Of a DNA stretch of 64,000 nt, positions 28,508 to 37,151 are shown piece by piece. The notes under the pieces are model-generated. The model made no database searches, was not told where the DNA came from, and saw only the letters and a program-made list of their open reading frames with translations. Position 1 is the stretch's first letter. Every line of letters starts with the position of its first letter. This DNA is from Ensifer sp. LC11 (lineage in GTDB: Bacteria; Pseudomonadota; Alphaproteobacteria; Rhizobiales; Rhizobiaceae). The translations under genes and the position numbers were made by a program. The stretch lies in contig NZ_MBSO01000001.1 of the NCBI RefSeq assembly GCF_001695835.1, forward strand, positions 62,001 to 126,000, in the 5' to 3' direction.

Positions 28508-28975
28508 TGGCTTCACAGTCCCGGCAATGGAAACAACATCGAGCGGATCGCCGCTCAAGGCAGCATCCACGGGCAATCAGGCTATTTTATCACGCCGCCA
28601 TCACGCCCGGGCGATCGCACGGGAACAGGAAATGGCGTTTTCCTCACTTCGCGTTCCGCGTGCACGGTATCAGACCGTAGACGCGGGCGGAACTGGGACC
28701 GGTTACCGCAGGCAATGCATCAGGAAAATGGTGTCCTCCGTCATGCCTGCCTCCAACAAACATCGCCGCCTATGTAATCTCGGGTCCTTGCACTTACAAG
28801 GTGCACGAAGCGGTGGTGCCTCAATATTCCGTTCGTTCTGCGGTTATGGTTGCGATCTTGACACGATCTTGACGATCGCAAGCAACGGTAGCGTCGTTGC
28901 TTGTCGGAATACCTACCCCCACGCCCGGTACCCGGCGGCAACTTGGCGGATGCGAACGACCGCTAAGAAAACGGA
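28508..28975. other. Gene-free region upstream of the efflux operon, with a 9-bp tandem repeat
   Basis: No convincing gene lies here; a possible 204-codon + frame runs across it into the antisense of the next gene and looks random. GATCTTGAC occurs twice (28854-28862, 28865-28873), start to start 11 bases, and an inverted pair GCAACG/CGTTGC follows near 28880-28900. The region must hold the promoter of the minus-strand adaptor-pump operon; I cannot place it exactly. Confidence 0.5.
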
Positions 28976-29010
28976 AGAGGGTCGCACGATTACCCGTCGT
29001 GCGACCCTCT
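28976..29010 (-). terminator. Terminator of the pyrimidine-related ABC operon
   Basis: A perfect 14-bp stem (28976-28989 with 28997-29010, core GGTCGCACGA) around a 7-base loop begins 22 bases past the binding-protein stop on the minus strand and is followed there by TCCGTTTTCTT. The T run is interrupted, but the stem is very stable. Confidence 0.75.
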
Positions 29011-29032
29011 CTTGCTATGAAGCCCGATGGTC

Positions 29033-30025
29033 CTATTTCAGTGCGGCGTCGGTGACCTCGTGCGTAAAGGCGCCCTCAGGCTCCTTGGAGATCACGGGAT
29101 CGGAACCGCCCGAAAGCAGAGACTGCACCGTGCGCTTGTAGTCGGCCTCGTCGAGCGCGCCGTTCGAGCCGGCCGTGAGCTTGGCGATTTCGCCCATCAT
29201 GCGCTTCTGGTGTTTCTCCGTCTGGGCGCCGGTGGAGTCGTTTTCAAGAACGATGCCGGCGGCTTCGTCCGGATTGGCTTCTGCGTATTTCCAGCCCTTC
29301 ATCGAGGCGCGCACGAACTTGACCATCTTCTCCTTGAAGGCGGCGTCCTTGAGCTTGTCTTCCAGCACGTAGAGACCGTCTTCCAGCGTTGCCACGCCCT
29401 GGTCCTCGTACTTGAAGGTGACGAGATCGTCGGGCTTGATGCCGGCGTCGATGACCTGCCAATACTCGTTGTAGGTCATGGTGGAGATGCAGGCCGCCTG
29501 CTTCTGGATCAGCGGGTCGACGTTGAAGCCCTGCTTCAGGACCGTCACGCCGTTCGGTCCGCCGTCGGTCGGGATCTTCAGGTGCGACATCCAGGAGAGG
29601 AACGGATACTCGTTGCCGAAGAACCACACGCCAAGCGTCTGTCCCTTGAACTTGTCGGGGCTGGTGACGCCGGTTTCCTTCAGGCAGGTCAGCATCATGC
29701 CCGATTTCTTGAAGGGTTGGGCGATGTTGACGAGCGCCACGCCCTTTTCGCGGGTGGCGAGCGCCGAGGGCATCCAGTCGACGATGACATCGGCGCCACC
29801 GCCGGCAATCACCTGAGCCGGGGCGATATCCGGACCGCCGGGCTTGATGTCGACGTCGAGGCCTTCCTCTTCATAGAAGCCCTTGTCCTTGGCGACATAG
29901 TAGCCGGCGAACTGAGCCTGGGTCACCCATTTCAGCTGCAGCGTCACCTTCTCGGCAGCTTCAGCCTGGAACGCTGCGAGCGAAAAGACGCCTGCGGCGA
30001 GAAGCGATGCAAGTCTTTTGTTCAT
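29033..30025 (-). CDS. ABC transporter substrate-binding protein, NMT1/THI5-like
   Basis: A 330-residue periplasmic binding protein with a Sec signal peptide (MNKRLASLLAAGVFSLAAFQAEA, the last residues marking cleavage) and the NMT1/THI5-like start TLQLKWVTQAQFAGYYVAKD. That family binds pyrimidine precursors of thiamine, riboflavin and related heterocycles. Given the adjoining pyrimidine-degradation genes, a pyrimidine, hydantoin or ureide ligand is a fair inference, not proven. AGAGGGA precedes the ATG at 30025. It is the last gene of the transporter operon, 97 bases after the permease, with a palindromic repeat in the gap. Confidence 0.88.
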   Translation of the reverse strand: MNKRLASLLAAGVFSLAAFQAEAAEKVTLQLKWVTQAQFAGYYVAKDKGFYEEEGLDVDIKPGGPDIAPAQVIAGGGADVIVDWMPSALATREKGVALVNIAQPFKKSGMMLTCLKETGVTSPDKFKGQTLGVWFFGNEYPFLSWMSHLKIPTDGGPNGVTVLKQGFNVDPLIQKQAACISTMTYNEYWQVIDAGIKPDDLVTFKYEDQGVATLEDGLYVLEDKLKDAAFKEKMVKFVRASMKGWKYAEANPDEAAGIVLENDSTGAQTEKHQKRMMGEIAKLTAGSNGALDEADYKRTVQSLLSGGSDPVISKEPEGAFTHEVTDAALK

Positions 30026-30061
30026 GTTAGTTCCCTCTTGTTTTTGCTTCATTTTCTTTCA

Positions 30062-30110
30062 ACTGCGCAATTTCCGACGGAAAACCGTTTCACACTTTCC
30101 TGGAATTGCT
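30062..30110. repeat. Intergenic palindromic repeat, copy 3
   Basis: The block starting ACTGCGCAATTTCCGACGGA and ending TTCCTGGAATTGCT has inverted ends (GCAATTTCC against GGAATTGC) and closely matches the copy in the ureF-ureG gap. It occupies the gap between the permease and the binding-protein gene; on the minus-strand transcript it would form a hairpin just before the binding-protein ribosome site. Confidence 0.65.
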
Positions 30111-30122
30111 CAGGCAGTTTTG

Positions 30123-30992
30123 TCAGGCGCGCCCTCCGCGGATGGAAGGATGCCAGAAGGTGACGGCACGCTCGACGAGTGCGACCACCCCGTAGAAGGC
30201 GGAGCCTGCCACCGCCGCGACGGCGATTTCGGCCCAGACCATGTCGACATTCATGCGTCCCACTTCCGTGGAAATCCGGAACCCCATGCCGACGATGGGG
30301 GTTCCGAAGAACTCGGCGACGATGGCGCCGATCAGCGCCAGCGTCGAGTTGATCTTGAGCGCGTTGAAGATGAACGGCCAGGCGGCCGGCAGGCGCAGCT
30401 TGACGAGCGTCTGCCACCAGGACGCGGCATAGGTGCGCATCAGGTCGCGCTCCATGTGGCTGGCGGCGGCAAGGCCGGCGACCGTGTTCACCAGCATCGG
30501 GAAGAAAGTCATGATGACGACAACGGCGACCTTCGACTGCCAGTCGAAGCCGAACCACATGACCATGATCGGTGCGACGCCGATCACAGGAAGGGCCGAG
30601 ACGAAGTTGCCGAGCGGCAGCAGGCCCTTTTGCAGGAAGGGCGAGCGATCGATCAGGATCGCGACGGCGAAGCCGAGCCCGCAGCCGAGCGTGTAGCCGA
30701 TCAGAACGGCCTTCAGGAACGTCTGGCGGAAGTCGGCGCCAAGCGTCGGCAGCGAATTGATCAGCTTCTGCCAGATCATCGAGGGCGCCGGCAGCAGCAC
30801 CGACGGGACCTGGAAGCCGCGCACGATGCCTTCCCAGAGGACGAGGATGGTGATGCCGAAGATCAGCGGCACGGCAAAGCGCGCGGCACTGTTGGCGGCA
30901 TCGCTTTGGAACTTCTGCCGCACCAGCCACTCGTTGAAGGCCCAGGCGGCGAGCCAGAAGATGATCGCCGCGGCGAGGACGGTAAGGTTCAT
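30123..30992 (-). CDS. ABC transporter permease (BPD type), pyrimidine-related importer
   Basis: A 289-residue inner-membrane permease of the SsuC/ThiX type with about six membrane segments and the EAA-loop region MRTYAASWWQTLVKLRLPAAW facing the ATPase (LRLPAAWPFIF portion is characteristic). It overlaps the upstream permease by 4 bases, so the two permease chains are translationally coupled and likely form a heterodimer. Confidence 0.93.
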   Translation of the reverse strand: MNLTVLAAAIIFWLAAWAFNEWLVRQKFQSDAANSAARFAVPLIFGITILVLWEGIVRGFQVPSVLLPAPSMIWQKLINSLPTLGADFRQTFLKAVLIGYTLGCGLGFAVAILIDRSPFLQKGLLPLGNFVSALPVIGVAPIMVMWFGFDWQSKVAVVVIMTFFPMLVNTVAGLAAASHMERDLMRTYAASWWQTLVKLRLPAAWPFIFNALKINSTLALIGAIVAEFFGTPIVGMGFRISTEVGRMNVDMVWAEIAVAAVAGSAFYGVVALVERAVTFWHPSIRGGRA

Positions 30993-31879
30993 GGCTTGGC
31001 TCCCATGCGCTTCAGGACGGCCGTGTGGGCGAAGCCGACAATCATGACGAGGACTGCTGCAAGGGCCGCTGCCATGAACAGCGCTGCCCAGATCTGCACC
31101 GTCTGGCCGTAGTAGGAGCCCGCAAGCAGACGGGCGCCGAGGCCGGCGACGGCGCCGGTCGGCAGCTCGCCGACGATCGCGCCGACAAGCGAGATGGCGA
31201 CGGCGACCTTCAGCGAGGTGAAGAGATAGGGCATGGACGACGGCCAGCGGAGCTTCCAGAAGGTCTGCGCCGAGGAAGCGTTATAGGTGTGCATCAGGTC
31301 GAGCTGGATCGCTTCGGGACTGCGCAGTCCCTTCACCATGCCGACGACGACGGGAAAGAAGGACAGGTAGGTCGAGATCAGCGCCTTCGGTAAGAGCCCG
31401 GAAATGCCGATGGCGTTCAGGACGACGATGATCATCGGCGCGATGGCGAGGATCGGGATCGTCTGGCTGGCGATGACCCAGGGCATCAGCGAGCGGTCCA
31501 TGGCGCGGTTATGCACGATGCCGACCGCAAGCAGGATGCCGAGTGCTGCACCGATGCCGAAGCCGAGCAGGGTTGCCGAGAGCGTGATCCAGGCGTGATA
31601 GACGAGGCTGCGCTTGGAGGTGATTGCCTTGTTGAAGGTGGTGTCCCAGATTTCGGCGATCACCTGATGCGGCGCCGGCAGCACCGGGCGTTCCTGCGCC
31701 ATGGTGTTGCGCGCGATTTCTGAGAAGGTGATCTCGGTGCCGGCGCGCGCCGCCGTGTCGCGCTCGAAGGGGGCGTTGAGGAAGACGACCGCGGCATACC
31801 AAATGGCGATCAACAACAGGACGACGGTGCCGACCGGCAGCAACTTGTCCCTGAGGAAGCTTGGTTCCTGCATCGTCAC
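30989..31879 (-). CDS. ABC transporter permease (BPD type), pyrimidine-related importer
   Basis: A 296-residue second permease. It has an N-terminal membrane segment, a periplasmic loop of about 60 residues and a conserved core with an EAA-loop (SAQTFWKLRWPSSMPYLFTS). It overlaps both the downstream permease and the upstream small transporter gene by 4 bases. Sequence differs clearly from its partner, consistent with a heterodimeric pore. Confidence 0.93.
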   Translation of the reverse strand: MTMQEPSFLRDKLLPVGTVVLLLIAIWYAAVVFLNAPFERDTAARAGTEITFSEIARNTMAQERPVLPAPHQVIAEIWDTTFNKAITSKRSLVYHAWITLSATLLGFGIGAALGILLAVGIVHNRAMDRSLMPWVIASQTIPILAIAPMIIVVLNAIGISGLLPKALISTYLSFFPVVVGMVKGLRSPEAIQLDLMHTYNASSAQTFWKLRWPSSMPYLFTSLKVAVAISLVGAIVGELPTGAVAGLGARLLAGSYYGQTVQIWAALFMAAALAAVLVMIVGFAHTAVLKRMGAKP

Positions 31880-32211
31880 GCCTTTCCGCTTGCCGGGAAC
31901 AGCATCAGGCCCATGGCGACGATGCCCAGAAGCACGCCGGCGGCCTGTGTCAGGCTCATCCGTTCGCCAAAGACTGCAAAGGCGATGACGTTGACGAGCA
32001 CGAGCTGCACGATCGCCGAAAGCGAGATCGCGAGCCCCAGACCGCCTTCGCGCATCAGCTTCACCATGATGATGTTGCCGATCACATAGAGCCCGAGGGC
32101 GAGGCAGAGCATGCCGAGATGGTTGTTCGAAACGTAGGCGCGCGAGGCCGTCGCGCCGCCAAGGAAGATCGTCGTTGCCAGCAGCATCCAGAGGCCATAG
32201 GCGAGGTTCAT
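31876..32211 (-). CDS. Small four-helix transporter of the SMR/EamA superfamily
   Basis: A 111-residue protein with four predicted membrane helices. The C-terminal helix pair (VIAFAVFGERMSLTQAAGVL then LGIVAMGLMLF) carries the GER motif typical of half-size DMT/EamA and SMR transporters. It presumably works as a dimer. It is embedded in the ABC importer operon with 4-base overlaps on both sides, which argues for a linked role such as export of a product or exchange. Substrate unknown. Confidence 0.8.
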   Translation of the reverse strand: MNLAYGLWMLLATTIFLGGATASRAYVSNNHLGMLCLALGLYVIGNIIMVKLMREGGLGLAISLSAIVQLVLVNVIAFAVFGERMSLTQAAGVLLGIVAMGLMLFPASGKA

Positions 32212-32672
32212 GCCTGCATCTCCTTGGCCCGCCAGCGATAGAGGATATCGGGAAGCCTTTCTTCGTTGTCGCCGTCCGTCCGCCTCACGACGTTGAAGCC
32301 CTGGTTCTGGTAGAAGCGCCGGGCACCACGATTGTGTTCGAAGGTCCAGAGATTGAGTTCTTCCGGGGACAAGTCCTTGGCGGCCTCCACGAGCTGGGAG
32401 CCGATGCCGGCGCCTCGATGAGGCGCGTCGATGTAAAGCGCAGTGACATAGCGGTCGTCGGAAAGAGCAAGGAAGCCCGCGACGTCGTTCTTCCGCTCCG
32501 CGACGATCACCCTGCGCTCGGCAAACACCGTGTCGGCGTAGTAGCGTTCGACATCGGCATGATCGTGCACGCGTGGCATCCACGGCGTGGCGTCGATCCA
32601 GCGGTTGAGGATGCCGGCACAGGCGGCCATGTCGGTCCGTTCGGCCGGGCGGATCACGGCACTATTCGTCAT
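32208..32672 (-). CDS. GNAT-family N-acetyltransferase
   Basis: A 154-residue GNAT enzyme. Motif A for acetyl-CoA binding is IDAPHRGAGIGSQLVEAAK near residues 95-113, and RFYQNQGFNVV is the usual C-terminal block. The start at 32672 matches the family and overlaps the ATPase gene by 11 bases; it overlaps the next gene by 4. It therefore sits inside the ABC operon between ATPase and permeases. Acetyl acceptor unknown; an amino acid or amine from pyrimidine breakdown is a guess. Confidence 0.85.
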   Translation of the reverse strand: MTNSAVIRPAERTDMAACAGILNRWIDATPWMPRVHDHADVERYYADTVFAERRVIVAERKNDVAGFLALSDDRYVTALYIDAPHRGAGIGSQLVEAAKDLSPEELNLWTFEHNRGARRFYQNQGFNVVRRTDGDNEERLPDILYRWRAKEMQA

Positions 32673-33453
32673 AGCTGTGTCCCGCGCGCAGGCCCTCGCG
32701 AACGCGATGGGCGATTTCCAGGAATTCCGGCGTTTCGCGAATGCCGAGCGGGCGCTCGCGCGGCAGCGTCGATTCGATGACGTCGGTGACACGGCCGGGG
32801 CGCGGGCTCATCACCACGATCCTGGTGGAGAGGTAGACGGCCTCGGGGATTGAATGGGTGACGAAACAGATCGTCTTGTTGGTGCGCGCCCAGAGCTTCA
32901 ACAGCTGTTCGTTGAGGTGGTCGCGGACGATTTCGTCGAGCGCGCCGAAGGGCTCGTCCATCAGGAGCAGATCGGCGTCGAAGGCGAGCGCGCGGGCGAT
33001 CGATGCGCGCTGCTGCATGCCGCCGGAGAGCTGCCAGGGATATTTCTTGCCGAAGCCCGTGAGATTGACGAGGTCGAGCGTGCGCTCAATGCGTGCCTTC
33101 TTCTCTTCCTTGGAATAGCCCATGATCTCGAGCGGCAGGGCGATGTTGCTCTCGATCGTGCGCCAGGGATAGAGCGCCGCGGCCTGGAACACGTAGCCAT
33201 AGGCGCGTTGCTTGCGCGCTTCTTCCGCGCTCATGCCGTTGACGCTGATCTTGCCGGAGGTTGCTTTTTCGAGATCCGCGATGACCCTCAGAAAGGTCGT
33301 CTTGCCGCAGCCGGACGGGCCGATGAAGGAAACAAAGTCGCCCTTGGCGACGTCCAGGTTGACACCGGTCAGCGCATGCACCGGCCCATCGGCGGTTTCA
33401 AAAGTCAGGCAGAGGTCCCGGGCCGAAACCACGGATGCGGTATTGGACGTCAT
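32662..33453 (-). CDS. ABC transporter ATPase, SsuB/TauB-like, pyrimidine-related importer
   Basis: A 263-residue ATPase with Walker A GPSGCGKTT, signature LSGGMQQRASIARALAF and Walker B LLLMDEPFGALD. It energises the two permeases downstream. I start it at 33453, which gives normal family length. The alternative ATG at 33576 would add 41 residues and would collide with the start of the divergent cupin gene, leaving no room for either promoter. No strong ribosome site is visible. Confidence 0.9.
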   Translation of the reverse strand: MTSNTASVVSARDLCLTFETADGPVHALTGVNLDVAKGDFVSFIGPSGCGKTTFLRVIADLEKATSGKISVNGMSAEEARKQRAYGYVFQAAALYPWRTIESNIALPLEIMGYSKEEKKARIERTLDLVNLTGFGKKYPWQLSGGMQQRASIARALAFDADLLLMDEPFGALDEIVRDHLNEQLLKLWARTNKTICFVTHSIPEAVYLSTRIVVMSPRPGRVTDVIESTLPRERPLGIRETPEFLEIAHRVREGLRAGHSYDE

Positions 33454-33574
33454 CGGCAAATACTCATTCTGGCTGGTCTGTGTCAGACTGCTATCCGGAC
33501 CGGCAACATGCAATCGCGGATTTGGCTGCGGAGCCGTTTGTTGCTGGTTTTTCAGGGAATTCTGGAGAACGCTC

Positions 33575-33988
33575 ATGTCTCGATCATCCAATCCGGGCTG
33601 TCGCGTGGTTCGTCCCGCAGGCGTCATGGCCGGCCAGCAGGGGCTCAACTATTTCGAGGGCATCGCGGCCGAGACCGTCGGGGCGACAGGCCTCTGCATG
33701 CATATCGTCACGATCCCGCCCGGTGCGCGCGCCAAGGCGCATCTGCACGAAAGCCACGAGACGGCGATCTACGTGCTTTCTGGCGAAGCCTGGACCTGGT
33801 TTGGCGAGCGGCTGGAGGAGCACGTCGTCGCGCGGGCGGGCGAGATGGTCTACATTCCGGCCGGTGTGCCGCATCTGCCCGAAAACCGTTCGGACGCGCC
33901 CTGTTCGGCCGTCATCGCGCGCACCGACCCGAACCAGCGCGAAAGCCTCGTGCTTCTCCCCGAACTCGATGCGCTCGTGCCGGCCTGA
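33575..33988 (+). CDS. Cupin-domain protein
   Basis: A 137-residue single-domain cupin. Motif 1 is AHLHESHETAIYVLSGEAW (histidines, glutamate) and motif 2 is PAGVPHLPENRS, so a metal site is likely. TGGAG lies correctly before the ATG at 33575. It is on the opposite strand to the ABC ATPase (divergent) and converges on dihydropyrimidinase. Function unknown; position suggests a role tied to pyrimidine or ureide metabolism. Confidence 0.85.
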   Translation: MSRSSNPGCRVVRPAGVMAGQQGLNYFEGIAAETVGATGLCMHIVTIPPGARAKAHLHESHETAIYVLSGEAWTWFGERLEEHVVARAGEMVYIPAGVPHLPENRSDAPCSAVIARTDPNQRESLVLLPELDALVPA

Positions 33989-34081
33989 AGCATCCCAAGC
34001 CGAACCGCCGCGCCGATCTGGCGAGGCATGTCCGGTGGGACAGAGCGGCGCGAAGAAGTGCAAGCCGCGAAACATGAGGCC

Positions 34082-35536
34082 TCAGACGCCGGTCGCCGGA
34101 ATGCCGGTGCGCTGGACGGCGCGCGGGGCCGTGACTTCCTTCCAGGTCGAAAGCGCGGAGCTGACCGCCGGGAACGGATCGCGGGAGACGAACTCGCCGT
34201 GGCCTTCGCGGGTCTTGATCGTGCTTTCCTCGATCGCGACGACGCCGCGGGTCAGCGTGAAGCGCGGCAGGCCCTTGACCTCCTTGCCCTCGAAGACGTT
34301 GTAGTCGATCGCCGACTGCTGGCTCTTGGCCGAGATCGTCTTGGTCCGCTTCGGATCCCAGACCACGAGATCGGCATCGGCGCCGACGAGGATCGCGCCC
34401 TTCTTCGGGTAGATGTTGAGGATCTTGGCGATGTTGGTCGAGGTCACCGCCACGAACTCGTTCATGGTGATGCGGCCGGTGTTGACGCCATGGGTCCAAA
34501 GCATCGGCATGCGGTCCTCGAGGCCGCCGGTGCCATTCGGGATCTTGGTGAAGTCGCCGACGCCGAAGCGCTTCTGTTCGCTGGTGAAGGCGCAGTGGTC
34601 GGTCGCCACCACCTGCAGCGAGCCCGAGGCAAGGCCGGCCCAGAGACTGTCCTGATGCTGCTTGTTGCGGAAGGGCGGCGACATCACGCGGCGGGCCGCA
34701 TGGTCCCAGTCCTTGTTGAAATATTCGGTTTCGTCGAGCGTCAGGTGCTGGATCAGCGGCTCGCCGAAGACGCGCATGCCCTTGGAGCGGGCACGGCGGA
34801 TCGCTTCATGCGCCTGCTCGCACGAGGTGTGCACGATGTAGACGGGGCAGCCGGCCATGTCGGCGATCATGATCGCGCGGTTGGTGGCTTCGCCCTCCAC
34901 TTCGGCCGGGCGCGAGTAGGCATGCGCTTCCGGTCCGTTGTTGCCTTCGGCAAGCAGCTTTGCCTGCAACTGGGCGACGACGTCGCCGTTTTCCGCATGC
35001 ACCAGCGGCAGTGCCCCGAGGGCCGAACAGCGCTGGAAGGACGAGAACATCTCGTCGTCGTCGACCATCAGTGCGCCCTTGTAGGCCATGAAGTGCTTGA
35101 AGGTGTTGATGCCCTTGTCTTTGACGATGGTCTCCATCTCGTTGAAGACCTGTTCGCTCCACCAGGTGATCGCCATGTGGAAGGAGTAGTCGCAGTTGGC
35201 GCGGGTGGACTTGTTGTCCCACATGGTGAGCGCTTCGAGCAGCGACTGGTTGGGCGAGGGCAGCGCAAAGTCGACCACCATGGTCGTGCCGCCCGCAAGG
35301 GCCGCCCGCGTTCCGCTTTCGAAATCATCGGAGGAGTAGGTGCCCATGAAGGGCATTTCGAGGTGGGTGTGCGGGTCGATGCCGCCCGGCATCACGTAAC
35401 AGCCGCTCGCATCCAGCGTCTCGTCGCCGGAGAGATCAGGGCCGATCTCGACGATCCTGCCGCCCTCGATCTTGACGTCCGCCTTGTAGGTGAGGTCGGC
35501 CGTGACGATGGTTCCACCCTTGATGACACTGCTCAT
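34082..35536 (-). CDS. hydA: Dihydropyrimidinase (D-hydantoinase)
   Basis: A 484-residue cyclic amidohydrolase that opens dihydrouracil and dihydrothymine to N-carbamoyl beta-amino acids (and hydantoins). Metal-site features are GGIDPHTHLEMPF, the carbamylated-lysine segment FKHFMAYKGALMV, LVHAENGD, VYIVHTSCEQA and ATDHCAF. It is the second step of the reductive pyrimidine pathway, between PreTA and the M20 amidohydrolase, which is encoded 81 bases upstream on the same strand. Confidence 0.95.
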   Translation of the reverse strand: MSSVIKGGTIVTADLTYKADVKIEGGRIVEIGPDLSGDETLDASGCYVMPGGIDPHTHLEMPFMGTYSSDDFESGTRAALAGGTTMVVDFALPSPNQSLLEALTMWDNKSTRANCDYSFHMAITWWSEQVFNEMETIVKDKGINTFKHFMAYKGALMVDDDEMFSSFQRCSALGALPLVHAENGDVVAQLQAKLLAEGNNGPEAHAYSRPAEVEGEATNRAIMIADMAGCPVYIVHTSCEQAHEAIRRARSKGMRVFGEPLIQHLTLDETEYFNKDWDHAARRVMSPPFRNKQHQDSLWAGLASGSLQVVATDHCAFTSEQKRFGVGDFTKIPNGTGGLEDRMPMLWTHGVNTGRITMNEFVAVTSTNIAKILNIYPKKGAILVGADADLVVWDPKRTKTISAKSQQSAIDYNVFEGKEVKGLPRFTLTRGVVAIEESTIKTREGHGEFVSRDPFPAVSSALSTWKEVTAPRAVQRTGIPATGV

Positions 35537-35617
35537 GGTTCTTAATCCTCGCGATTGCGCTTCCGGCGCCCAGGCGGCGCCACGAAAAAGGGCGGAACTT
35601 TCGTCCCGCCCGCAAAC

Positions 35618-36868
35618 TCATTCGACGATTTCGGCCGTTTCGACGACGGCGTGGAAGAGGACGTCGGCGCCGGCGCTGGCCCACTCCTTGGAGATGTCCT
35701 CCGCCTCGTTGTGGCTGAGGCCACCGACGCAGGGGCACATGATCATCGTCGTCGGCGCCACCTTGGCGGCCCAACAGGCGTCGTGGCCGGCACCGGAGAT
35801 GAGGTTCATGTGGCTATAGCCGAGGCGTTCGGCGGCGCTCCGCACTGCCGTGACCAGCTTCGGGTCGAAGGTGACCGGCTCGAAATGGCCGATCGCCTCG
35901 ATGGAACAGCCGACACCGAGCGGTTCGGTGATCTTTGGCGCTTCCGCCTCGATCTTGGCGCGCATGCGGTCGAGCTTGGCCCTGTCGGGCGAGCGGATAT
36001 CGACGGTGAAGACCACCTTGCCCGGCAGCACGTTGCGGGAATTGGGCGAGAAGATCACCTGGCCGACGCCGCCGACGGCGCCCGGCTGGTTCTCCATGGC
36101 GACACCCTGGACCATTTCCAGGATGCGGGCCATGGCGAGCCCGGCGTTGACACGCATGTTCATCGGCGTCGAGCCCGTATGGGCTTCGCGTCCGGTCAGC
36201 GTGAATTCCAGCCACCACAGGCCCTGACAGTGGGTGACGACACCAATGTCCTTCCCCTCGGCTTCGAGGATCGGGCCCTGCTCGATGTGATATTCGAAAT
36301 AGGCATGCATCCTGCGGGCGCCGACCTCTTCGTCGCCGGCCCAGCCGATGCGCTTCAATTCGTCGCCGAAGGTCTTTCCTTCCGGATCCTTGCGGCCATA
36401 GGCAAAGTCCTGGCTGTGGACGCCGGCAAAGACGCCGGAGGCGAGCATCGCCGGCGCGAAGCGTGCGCCTTCCTCGTTCGTCCAGTTGGTGACGACGACC
36501 GGATGCTTGGTCTTGATGCCGAGGTCGTTCATCGAGCGCACGACTTCAAGGCCGGAAAGCACGCCGAGCACGCCGTCGAACTTGCCGCCGGTCGGCTGCG
36601 TGTCGAGATGCGAGCCGACATAGACGGGGAGCGCATCCGGGTCGGTGCCGGGTCGGGTGAAGAACATGTTGCCCATGGTGTCGACGCCCATGGAGAGACC
36701 CGCCTTCTCGCACCAGGACTCGAACAAGCGGCGCCCTTCGGCGTCGGCGTCGGTCAGCGTCTGGCGGTTGTTGCCGCCGGCGACACCAGGGCCGATCTTG
36801 GCCATTTCCATAAGTGAATCCCACAGGCGGTCGGCATTGACGCGCATGTTCTCGCCAGGTGCAGCCAC
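35618..36868 (-). CDS. M20-family amidohydrolase: beta-ureidopropionase / N-carbamoyl-L-amino acid hydrolase
   Basis: A 416-residue metal-dependent hydrolase. The metal ligands are in GSHLDTQPTGGKFDGVLG and NEEGARFAPAML; the dimerisation domain lies near residues 215-330. It hydrolyses N-carbamoyl beta-alanine (or N-carbamoyl amino acids) to the amino acid, ammonium and carbon dioxide, the third step after dihydropyrimidinase. GTG at 36868 is chosen because AGGAG is well spaced before it. Upstream is a RutR-like operator shared with the divergent TetR gene. Confidence 0.92.
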   Translation of the reverse strand: MAAPGENMRVNADRLWDSLMEMAKIGPGVAGGNNRQTLTDADAEGRRLFESWCEKAGLSMGVDTMGNMFFTRPGTDPDALPVYVGSHLDTQPTGGKFDGVLGVLSGLEVVRSMNDLGIKTKHPVVVTNWTNEEGARFAPAMLASGVFAGVHSQDFAYGRKDPEGKTFGDELKRIGWAGDEEVGARRMHAYFEYHIEQGPILEAEGKDIGVVTHCQGLWWLEFTLTGREAHTGSTPMNMRVNAGLAMARILEMVQGVAMENQPGAVGGVGQVIFSPNSRNVLPGKVVFTVDIRSPDRAKLDRMRAKIEAEAPKITEPLGVGCSIEAIGHFEPVTFDPKLVTAVRSAAERLGYSHMNLISGAGHDACWAAKVAPTTMIMCPCVGGLSHNEAEDISKEWASAGADVLFHAVVETAEIVE

Positions 36869-37000
36869 GGCGGTCTCCTCTTCTTTTTCAGGGCTTTGCC
36901 TCGTCGGCGGGCCCTCCTGTTCCCGTGGTCAAATCCAGGCTTGGTTTTTTCTGGTGCCCTTCGATCAGCCGTTGCCTTTGGCGGTGAACTGGCTGATAAT

Positions 37001-37016
37001 TTGACCGGTTGGTAAA
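37001..37016. promoter_or_regulatory. RutR-like operator in the amidohydrolase-TetR gap
   Basis: TTGACCGGTTGGTAAA matches the E. coli RutR consensus TTGACCA-N2-TGGTCAA at 12 of 14 fixed positions. It lies in the 283-base divergent gap, 133 bases from the amidohydrolase start and 136 from the TetR start. A half-site GGTCAAA occurs near 36930. The remaining gap shows nothing else clear. Confidence 0.65.
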
Positions 37017-37151
37017 CATTACAACTTCCGTTGCGGCACTCAAGCCGGAAAAACAAAAAAACGAGGTTGTTGCCCAAGAAGATGGCGAGGCCGGAAATTG
37101 GGCAGATCGGTTCCTGCGCGGCGAGGCGCGCGGATACCGGCAGGGGGACAG

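Noticed and set aside
33454-33576. N-terminal extension of the ABC ATPase to the ATG at 33576
   Set aside because: Would overlap the start codon of the divergent cupin gene and add 41 low-complexity residues not typical of the family.
34028-35545. 505-codon + frame opposite dihydropyrimidinase
   Set aside because: Shadow of the conserved hydantoinase gene; no family motif and no ribosome site.
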